NCBI RefSeq assembly: GCF_015627125.1
Contig: NZ_VTDO01000010.1
Span: 1 to 64,000 of the forward strand
Length of the DNA: 64,000 bases
From: Acinetobacter rathckeae
GTDB lineage: Bacteria; Pseudomonadota; Gammaproteobacteria; Pseudomonadales; Moraxellaceae
Direction of reading: 5' to 3'
In this document: piece after piece, positions 56,707 to 64,000 of the stretch
Layout: every line of letters starts with the position of its first letter
Numbering within the stretch: the first letter of the stretch is position 1
Made by a program: the position numbers and the translations under genes
Notes under the pieces: generated by a model
Database searches by the model: none
Told to the model about the DNA's origin: nothing
What the model saw: only the letters and a program-made list of their open reading frames with translations

Positions 56707-57366
56707 TTAAGGCATTAAACGCTGTAATTGCCACGTTGCATCATCTTGTTTGGTGTACTGCAAACGGTCATGTAAACGGTTCGGGCGACCTTGCCAAAAC
56801 TCATATGCAGTAGCCTGTAAGCGGTAGCCACCCCAAAATTTGGGTTTATCTAGCTCAGTTTTGGTCGCAACAGAGGCAAAGAAGTCATCAAAATGCTGTT
56901 GTAATGTCGCTCTACTGTCAATGACACCACTTTGTGGTGTGCTGACATGGGCTGCAATTTGACTGTCTCTTGGTCGCTTGTGGTAGTAATCCACTGACTC
57001 TTGCTCAGACACTTTCACTACTTGACCCGAAATACGCACCTGACGTTCTAAGCTTGGCCAATAGAACAAGATTTCTGCACGGGTATTTTGTGCAAGGTCT
57101 TGGCCTTTTTGGCTGTCATAATTGGTATAGAAAGTATAACCTTGTTCGGTTGCTCCTCGAAGCAATACCGTGCGAACATGCGGTTGTCCTTCGCCATCAA
57201 CAGTGGCCAAATACATGGCGTACGGCTCATCTGTATTCACAGTTAAAGCATGATTAAACCATTGCAAAAACTGCTCATGCGGATTTTTTGCCACCTGTGA
57301 CTCAAGAAGCTCACCTTTTTCATAACTGAGTCTGAGCTCACTTAAGTCTTTGATTGGATCACTCAT
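56707..57366 (-). CDS. pdxH: Pyridoxamine 5'-phosphate oxidase
   Basis: 219 residues from ATG 57366 (MSDPIKDLSELRLSYEKG), with AAGGA nine bp upstream; an ATG at 57372 is too close to the site. FMN-binding split-barrel: VRTVLLRGATEQGYTFYTNY, QVRISGQVVKVSEQES, and C-terminal WQGRPNRLHDRLQY. Converts PNP/PMP to PLP. Operon member. Confidence 0.95.
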   Translation of the reverse strand: MSDPIKDLSELRLSYEKGELLESQVAKNPHEQFLQWFNHALTVNTDEPYAMYLATVDGEGQPHVRTVLLRGATEQGYTFYTNYDSQKGQDLAQNTRAEILFYWPSLERQVRISGQVVKVSEQESVDYYHKRPRDSQIAAHVSTPQSGVIDSRATLQQHFDDFFASVATKTELDKPKFWGGYRLQATAYEFWQGRPNRLHDRLQYTKQDDATWQLQRLMP

Positions 57367-57384
57367 GACCATACATCCTTATAT

Positions 57385-58725
57385 TTATACTGCCTGATTG
57401 GCTTGTGCTTTAATGGCATCTGCCAAGCGGTTTGCTAAAGCATGTACTTCTTCTGCTTGCTCACCTTCAACCATCACTCGAATCATTGGCTCTGTACCTG
57501 ATTTACGAATAAGTAAGCGACCACGCCCTTTGAGTTGCTCTTCTGCTTGCTCAAATAAAGTAACTAACTCAGGAATCGCAAATGGGTCAATCATTTTTTC
57601 TAAACGTAAATTCACTAAAATTTGTGGAAATAATTCAAAGCCTTCCACTAACTCATGCAGTGCTTTATTTTGATACACCATTACAGTTAAAACTTGCAAC
57701 GCTGCAATAATGGCGTCACCTGTGGTGCTTTTATCTAGGGTTAAAATATGCCCTGAAGGCTCACCACCAATCGCCCACTGTTGTTCTACTAGTTTTTGTA
57801 ATACATGGCGATCACCCACTTGGGCTCTTAAAAAAGGCACTTCGGCCTGTTTTAGTGCCAACTCTAATGCCATATTGCTCATGACTGTGCCGACAATACC
57901 CACAGGCTTTTTCTTGGCCTTGGTGGCAAGCATGTATAAAATATGGTCACCATCAAGCAAGCGACCAAACTTGTCTACCAGTACCACACGGTCTGCATCA
58001 CCATCGAAGGCGATACCAAGGTCTGCGCCATGCTCAACCACTGCTTTTTGTAAAGCTTCTGGGTGAGTTGAACCACAGTTTTCATTAATATTTTGCCCGT
58101 TTGGCTCGTTGTGTATGGCAACCACTTTCGCCCCAAGCTCACGAAAAACCGCAGGGCCCACGTTGTAAGCTGCACCATGTGCACAGTCCACCACAATCAC
58201 TATGCCACGTAAATTGTAGTGGTATGGAAAACTCGACTTACAAAATTCAATATAGCGGCCATTGGCATCTTTCACACGCACGCTTTTACCAAGCCCTGCG
58301 GTATTTTCAATCACAATCTCGTGTTTTAATTCTTCATTAATTTCATTTTGTAATTCTTCAGGAAGTTTTTTACCTTCCGATGAAAAGAATTTAATCCCAT
58401 TATCAAAATATGGGTTATGTGATGCTGAAATCACAATACCTGCATCTGCATGCAATGCACGGGTTAAATGGGCAATGGCAGGTGTTGGCAATGGGCCAAG
58501 TAAATGCACATATACGCCTGCTGCATTGAGCCCTGCTTGTAGAGCCGCTTCTAAGATATAACCAGAGAGCCGAGTGTCTTTGCCCAATACAACAACGGGC
58601 TTGCGGTCAACATTTTGCTTTTTAAGTACTTTACCTGCAGCAAAGCCGAGTTTTAATGCAAACTCAGGCGTAATTGGTAACTGACCAAATTTTCCACGAA
58701 TACCATCTGTACCAAAATAACTCAT
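57385..58725 (-). CDS. glmM: Phosphoglucosamine mutase
   Basis: 446 residues. Active phosphoserine S102 in [12 protein letters not shown]; metal loop [11 protein letters not shown]; sugar loop GEPSGH; phosphate loop [12 protein letters not shown]. Interconverts GlcN-6-P and GlcN-1-P for peptidoglycan and LPS. First gene of glmM-pdxH-recJ; separated from guaB by a terminator. Confidence 0.97.
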   Translation of the reverse strand: MSYFGTDGIRGKFGQLPITPEFALKLGFAAGKVLKKQNVDRKPVVVLGKDTRLSGYILEAALQAGLNAAGVYVHLLGPLPTPAIAHLTRALHADAGIVISASHNPYFDNGIKFFSSEGKKLPEELQNEINEELKHEIVIENTAGLGKSVRVKDANGRYIEFCKSSFPYHYNLRGIVIVVDCAHGAAYNVGPAVFRELGAKVVAIHNEPNGQNINENCGSTHPEALQKAVVEHGADLGIAFDGDADRVVLVDKFGRLLDGDHILYMLATKAKKKPVGIVGTVMSNMALELALKQAEVPFLRAQVGDRHVLQKLVEQQWAIGGEPSGHILTLDKSTTGDAIIAALQVLTVMVYQNKALHELVEGFELFPQILVNLRLEKMIDPFAIPELVTLFEQAEEQLKGRGRLLIRKSGTEPMIRVMVEGEQAEEVHALANRLADAIKAQANQAV

Positions 58726-58809
58726 GCGTCTCTCATTTATCCATTGAACAGGCCATCTTTTGCCAACCTGCTTTTTGTTTTACACTTTTTTATACTTTAC
58801 ACCAAAATC

Positions 58810-58840
58810 AAAAAGACCGTCATGCTTTGACGGTCTTTTT
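58810..58840. terminator. Bidirectional terminator after guaB
   Basis: 13-bp perfect stem AAAAAGACCGTCA / TGACGGTCTTTTT, 5-nt loop, T-runs both ways; between guaB and the glmM operon. Confidence 0.93.
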
Positions 58841-58861
58841 ATCTTGTTTTAATGCAAGCAA

Positions 58862-60355
<1,494 letters not shown>

Positions 60356-60488
60356 CTATTATAAACAAATTTTTTTTCAAATTTCATTTATTCTGCATTT
60401 TTTTTCAAAAATCTTGTTTGAGTGATCCGTTAAAGTCAGCTTATTTTAAAATTGTGATGCTTGTGCCTAAATTTCATCATGCTTAATA

Positions 60489-60535
60489 TCAAAAATAGGT
60501 TTATATCATCAACCGAGATATAAACCTATTTTTGA
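60489..60535. terminator. Long perfect inverted repeat, likely terminator
   Basis: 19-bp arms TCAAAAATAGGTTTATATC (60489-60507) and its complement (60517-60535), 9-nt loop. It follows the UPF0016 gene on the minus strand and probably terminates it. Confidence 0.78.
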
Positions 60536-60601
60536 TTATTCCCTTTTAAGAGGGAGACTTGTGTAAGACTATTAATATATGGCTTAGTCTATGGGTTGAA
60601 A

Positions 60602-61180
60602 TTAAGCCATATAATGTTGTACCACAGCACTAATACCAACCACTAAAAAGATGACTGCACCAATTTTATGAATAAGCGAGATGGGTAATTTCCCTGCCAA
60701 CTTATTACCCAGAAATACTGCTGGGGCATTTGCAATCATCATACCGATAGTTGTTCCGACCAATACAATAATAATACTGTCAAAACGTGCCGACAATGCA
60801 ACAGTGGCTATTTGCGTTTTATCACCAATTTCAGCCAAGAAGAATAAAATGAACGTTGCACCAAATACACCAAAGCGTTGCCACTTATAAATACTTTCGG
60901 CTTCATCACCATCGAGCTTATCTGGAATAAGCATCCATACAGCCATGCCAATAAAACCGAGTGCCAAAATCCAAACCATCGTAGTTGGGCTAACGACTGT
61001 GGTTAACCACTGCCCTAAAACGGCAGAAATACCATGGTTTATTGTAGTTGCCAGCACAATAGCGAATAAAATAGGCACTGGCTTACGAAAACGTGCAGCC
61101 AATAAAAGTGCAAGAAGTTGAGTTTTGTCTCCCATTTCGGCAAGGGCAACGATAGAGACAGAGATGAGAAAAGCATACAT
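60602..61180 (-). CDS. UPF0016/GDT1 manganese exporter (MneA-like)
   Basis: 192 residues, six to seven TM helices. The two family motifs are AEMGDKTQLLALLLAAR (15-31) and AEIGDKTQIATVALSAR (about 116-132), with the acidic E-x-G-D-K/R-(T/S) cores. Bacterial members such as MneA export manganese. The upstream Mn2+-type riboswitch strongly supports that role. Confidence 0.92.
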   Translation of the reverse strand: MYAFLISVSIVALAEMGDKTQLLALLLAARFRKPVPILFAIVLATTINHGISAVLGQWLTTVVSPTTMVWILALGFIGMAVWMLIPDKLDGDEAESIYKWQRFGVFGATFILFFLAEIGDKTQIATVALSARFDSIIIVLVGTTIGMMIANAPAVFLGNKLAGKLPISLIHKIGAVIFLVVGISAVVQHYMA

Positions 61181-61190
61181 GACATGTTTT

Positions 61191-61380
61191 CCTTGGCCAG
61201 CACAAATACCTATGACTTACCCACTCCTGCCAGCCAAAGTGCAGAGATGGTAAATCAAAGGTCTTGCCAACAAAAGAAAATCTGGTTCTTTGCTACAATG
61301 GCCATGTTCAAAATATGTAGAACAAGTATGTTGACCATCATCTATTTACGTGATGTAAATAGCGGCTACTCCCCAATGAA
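61191..61380 (-). ncRNA. yybP-ykoY (Mn2+) riboswitch leader
   Basis: The minus strand carries both conserved loops of this class: TTGGGGAGTAGCCG (complement of 61366-61379) and GGTCAACATACTTG (complement of 61323-61336). Further down, 61249-61262 can pair with 61208-61221 (ACCTTTGATTTACC with GGTAAGTCATAGGT, one mismatch). Next to the start, 61191-61201 (containing the AAGG of the ribosome site) can pair with 61229-61239. Mn2+ binding is expected to switch expression of the exporter gene on. The class is known from mntP and alx in E. coli. Confidence 0.85.
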
Positions 61381-61389
61381 GTTAGCGCC

Positions 61390-61417
61390 ATTATATAAAA
61401 AAAATTCTTTTTTGCAA
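61390..61417 (-). promoter_or_regulatory. Promoter of the UPF0016 transcript
   Basis: Minus-strand TTGCAA (61417-61412) and TATAAT (61395-61390), 16 bp apart; transcription would start near 61383 and include the whole riboswitch. Confidence 0.75.
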
Positions 61418-61462
61418 TCCCTACTAAAACAGTTGGGTTTATTTGTTTGCAACATTTTGTGT

Positions 61463-61672
61463 TTATTCAGCTAAATTAAAGGTAAATGATTTCCAAGTCG
61501 CCATACATAATGAGTCTCTAAAACGGCTTGCATCTCTTAATGAAAAACACTTTTTTAAATGGCTATACGGTATGCACACCCCATCTTTTTGCATGACACG
61601 GCAATACGCTGAATAATAAATATTGGCTCTTTTTGAGTGCAAAATTGCTTTTAAATTGGTGAGCTGTTGCAT
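61463..61672 (-). pseudogene. Truncated type I-F Cas1 relic
   Basis: A 69-codon frame. Residues 1-31 (LTNLKAILHSKRANIYY, YCRVMQKDG) match the N-terminus of type I-F Cas1, whose hallmark is (D/E)LKTILHSKRAN(L/I)YYL..CRV. Similarity is lost after residue 32, where the normal protein (about 320-330 residues) should continue with the NIPIANTT region. No active-site residues remain. No other cas gene or repeat array is in the window. Confidence 0.72.
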
Positions 61673-61748
61673 TATTGTATACTTTTTAGCTTACATAGTT
61701 AGACAGTAGCTGTTTTTTTAACCCACCTCAAGATAAAAGATACCTCCG

Positions 61749-61776
61749 TGCGACAACTGTGGTCGCAGTGTTTTTC
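61749..61776 (+). terminator. Hairpin with T-run in the leader of the ABC transporter gene
   Basis: 6-bp stem TGCGAC / GTCGCA, loop AACTGTG, followed by GTGTTTTTC. About 180 bp before the ABC gene; either an upstream terminator or an attenuator. No guanidine-riboswitch core was found around it. Confidence 0.5.
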
Positions 61777-61950
61777 TTTACTGTATTTTCTCGATTTAGA
61801 TAGTTAAAAATATCGCGTATTGGCAAAATTTCTATACTTTTTCATATAAAAACCAACAAACAACGAATTATTGGCATTAAACGTGCTTAAAACATAATTA
61901 ACACTTGTCTCTTGTATATGAAGACAGCAAAGTATCTCACGGAGAAAAAT

Positions 61951-63483
61951 ATGTCATTTGATTGGAGTTACACATTAAGTCAGCTCTGGAATACTTCGTT
62001 TTGGAAAGCCTGTTTAGTCGTCATCGAACTGAGTTTGGTGGTATGGCTCGTAGGTAATATCTTTGGTTTTATTTTGGCATTGGCTAAACAATCTAAAAAC
62101 CGTTTTGTTGCTCAAATTACGTCAGCTTATATTTGGTTCTTTCGTAGCCTACCATTATTAGTATTACTGGTTTTCACCTACAACCTCCCTCAAATGTTTC
62201 CATCAACCAGCTCATTTCTTGCCTCTCCATTTATTGCAGGTGCCATTGCCATGCTTTTAAATGAGTCGGCGTTTATTGCTGAAATACATCGTTCAGGGCT
62301 CAGCTCTATTCCTAAAGGTCAAATCGAAGCAGGTAAAGCACTGGGTATACGCTATGTTGGTATACAAAAACTGATTGTGATTCCACAAGCATTACGTGTG
62401 GCAATGCCCTCTTTAAGTAATGAGTTTGTGACCATTGTTAAATTAACCTCTTTGGTTTCAGTCATTTCTTTAACCGAAATTTTATTGGTTGGACAACGCC
62501 TCTATACACAAAATTTCCTTGTCATGGAAACCATGCTGGCGGTTGCTTTTTACTATATTCTAATTGTGACTGTATTTGGTTGGGTACTGACTTGGTTTGA
62601 AAAGAAATTAGATGTTTCATTGCGTCAACCTGGGCTACTTTCAGCAGACAGCCCACTCAACAACTTGCAGTACACCACACAAGCGGAACCAATACCAAGC
62701 AAGAAAAACCCACTTCACCGTGGCGAATATGCCCTTGAAACACATCAAGTCTGCAAATCATATGGTGACCATCAAGTTCTTAAAGGGATTGATTTAAAAA
62801 TCAAATGGGGCGAAGTGGTCTGTATTATTGGCCCATCAGGTTCAGGGAAAACCACTTTTATTCGTACACTCAATGGTCTTGAAGAGTTAACAAGTGGCCA
62901 AGTGTCATTGTTAGATCAGCCATTTTTATCTTCAGACACTGACCTAAAACACAATAAAAACTACCAAGAAAATATCATTCATATTGGTATGGTTTTTCAA
63001 AACTTTAATTTGTTCCCACATAAAACCATTTTAGAAAACGTCACCCTTGCACCGAACTATCACCAAAAGTCAGATGCATTGGTCAACAAGATTACAGCAT
63101 TAACCATGCTTGAAAAAGTGGGGATGAAGCAACATGCCAACAAATACCCACATCAACTTTCTGGTGGTCAACAACAACGTGTGGCGATTGCTCGTGCTTT
63201 AGCCATGAAGCCATCTGTGATTTTATTTGATGAACCAACGTCTGCGCTAGATCCTGAATTGGTCAATGAAGTCTTAAAAGTGATTGAAGATCTGGCTAAA
63301 GAAGGCATGACCATGCTCATTGTGACTCATGAAATGGACTTTGCACTGAAAGTGTCTAACCGTGTTGTGTTTATGGAAAACGGTCATGTGGTGGTTGATG
63401 AGTCTCCTGAACAGATTATTCAGTCAGACAATGATCGTTTACATCAATTTATGGGCTTAAAAAAGAGCGAACCTCAAGTTTAG
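61951..63483 (+). CDS. Amino-acid-type ABC transporter, permease fused to ATPase
   Basis: 510 residues from ATG 61951 (GGAG 6 bp upstream; an in-frame ATG at 61912+ is less likely). Residues ~1-220 are a HisM/GlnP-type permease with [11 protein letters not shown] and [20 protein letters not shown] (EAA loop). Residues ~250-505 are a GlnQ-type ATPase: [51 protein letters not shown]. Such fusions are known but uncommon. It precedes a DUF1989 gene by 27 bp, so it may import a urea-, guanidine- or amino-acid-like substrate. Confidence 0.92.
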   Translation: MSFDWSYTLSQLWNTSFWKACLVVIELSLVVWLVGNIFGFILALAKQSKNRFVAQITSAYIWFFRSLPLLVLLVFTYNLPQMFPSTSSFLASPFIAGAIAMLLNESAFIAEIHRSGLSSIPKGQIEAGKALGIRYVGIQKLIVIPQALRVAMPSLSNEFVTIVKLTSLVSVISLTEILLVGQRLYTQNFLVMETMLAVAFYYILIVTVFGWVLTWFEKKLDVSLRQPGLLSADSPLNNLQYTTQAEPIPSKKNPLHRGEYALETHQVCKSYGDHQVLKGIDLKIKWGEVVCIIGPSGSGKTTFIRTLNGLEELTSGQVSLLDQPFLSSDTDLKHNKNYQENIIHIGMVFQNFNLFPHKTILENVTLAPNYHQKSDALVNKITALTMLEKVGMKQHANKYPHQLSGGQQQRVAIARALAMKPSVILFDEPTSALDPELVNEVLKVIEDLAKEGMTMLIVTHEMDFALKVSNRVVFMENGHVVVDESPEQIIQSDNDRLHQFMGLKKSEPQV

Positions 63484-63510
63484 ACAGCACACAATTTATA
63501 GGAGCAAAAT

Positions 63511-64000
63511 ATGTATAAAGACTATCCATCAGCCTATCAGGGAGGTGCGGACTCTCCCCTAGAGGTCGATAAAGCCTTTTATGATCGTATTCGAGAAACA
63601 ACTGATGCACGAACGTTAGTGAGCCAAGTTGAAGTACCAATTCGCTCAGGCTATGCATGGGAAGTCAAAGCAGGACAAGTCTTTAGAGTCACTGCACCTA
63701 AAGGGGCTCAGGTTGGCGACTTTAATATTTGGAATGCTCATAATCCAAGAGAGCGACTATGGGCGTCTCGTACGCGACAACTGCAAGGGTCACATGTCAG
63801 TATGTATGACCGCTTGTGGTCGACACTGCCCTTTATGCGACCATTGGTCACCATTACCGACGACAGTCTCAAAGACTATGGTATAGATGAACACGGCGGA
63901 CGCATTCATGACCTACTCGGGACACGATGCGACCCATATATTAACCGTATTTTAACCGGTAAAGATTTTGACCATCACTGTCACTCTAACCTGACACGTG
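63511..64000 (+). CDS. Urea carboxylase-associated protein (DUF1989), partial
   Basis: At least 163 residues to the window edge, starting MYKDYPSAYQGGADSPLEV behind AGGAG. The core GYAWEVKAGQVFRVTAPKGA, QVGDFNIWNAHNPRERLW and the HDLLGTRCDPYINRIL region identify DUF1989. These small proteins accompany urea or guanidine carboxylase genes. Probably operonic with the upstream ABC transporter; the following genes lie outside. Confidence 0.85.
   Translation, partial: MYKDYPSAYQGGADSPLEVDKAFYDRIRETTDARTLVSQVEVPIRSGYAWEVKAGQVFRVTAPKGAQVGDFNIWNAHNPRERLWASRTRQLQGSHVSMYDRLWSTLPFMRPLVTITDDSLKDYGIDEHGGRIHDLLGTRCDPYINRILTGKDFDHHCHSNLTR

Noticed and set aside
61741..61790. Possible guanidine riboswitch before the ABC/DUF1989 genes
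   Set aside because: No ykkC core or ACGR hairpin pair is present; only a simple hairpin plus T-run is visible.
61463..61950. CRISPR repeat array near the Cas1 relic
   Set aside because: No 28-bp I-F repeat or regular spacing was seen in this or any other gap.

Overview
The window looks like chromosomal DNA of an Acinetobacter species or a close Moraxellaceae relative. The clues are two porins of the Omp33-36 type, the uvrA / YajR-like MFS / ssb neighbourhood, a pmrCAB-type locus, moderately AT-rich DNA and TonB-dependent receptors of Acinetobacter style. No complete mobile element, prophage or CRISPR array was seen.

Layout. 1-2.15 kb holds a cold-shock/DUF1294 membrane protein (partial), homoserine kinase (thrB) and hisF. 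2.2-13.1 kb is a phosphorus-scavenging region read leftward. One operon (exbD-tonB-TonB receptor-exbB-PLD-like phosphodiesterase-cdh) is preceded by five 11-bp-spaced PhoB-like half-sites. A second unit (TonB receptor plus beta-propeller phytase) has one PhoB-like box. tRNA-Thr(TGT) lies between them. 13.4-19 kb has a degenerate GGDEF protein coupled to an AraC regulator, a small secreted protein, an EamA exporter, and an FAD oxidoreductase with a methyltransferase. 19-24.5 kb is an AT-rich accessory segment of exporters (LysE, AzlC/AzlD, DUF1275) and two AraC regulators. It contains gene relics and is flanked by an imperfect ~100-bp direct repeat. 24.5-26.3 kb carries four small orphan genes, one resembling DUF6984.

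26.3-35.7 kb is a metal and sulfur uptake region: a copper receptor with DUF2946, a YeeE/YedE pair, a GNAT acetyltransferase with a siderophore receptor, and a divergent FecBCDE-like ABC importer. 35.7-40.1 kb is a PAP2-pmrC-pmrA-pmrB locus for lipid A modification. 40.5-48.6 kb has ssb, the MFS transporter, a DUF475/TerC protein, tenA, glpM and uvrA. 48.9-54.2 kb has the two porins, an ion-channel-like protein, a lipoprotein, DedA and prfB with its programmed +1 frameshift. 54.3-60.3 kb has a HAD phosphatase, the glmM-pdxH-recJ operon and guaB. 60.6-61.4 kb is a UPF0016 manganese exporter behind a yybP-ykoY (Mn2+) riboswitch, next to a truncated type I-F cas1 relic. The window ends in a fused permease/ATPase ABC transporter followed by a partial DUF1989 (urea carboxylase-associated) gene.

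The most interesting system is the PhoB-boxed operon. It carries its own TonB-ExbB-ExbD motor, a receptor, a PLD3/PLD4-like phosphodiesterase and CDP-diglyceride hydrolase, and it adjoins the phytase/receptor unit. I read it as a dedicated TonB-driven route for extracellular phosphodiesters (lipid or nucleic acid) under phosphate starvation. The substrate is inference.
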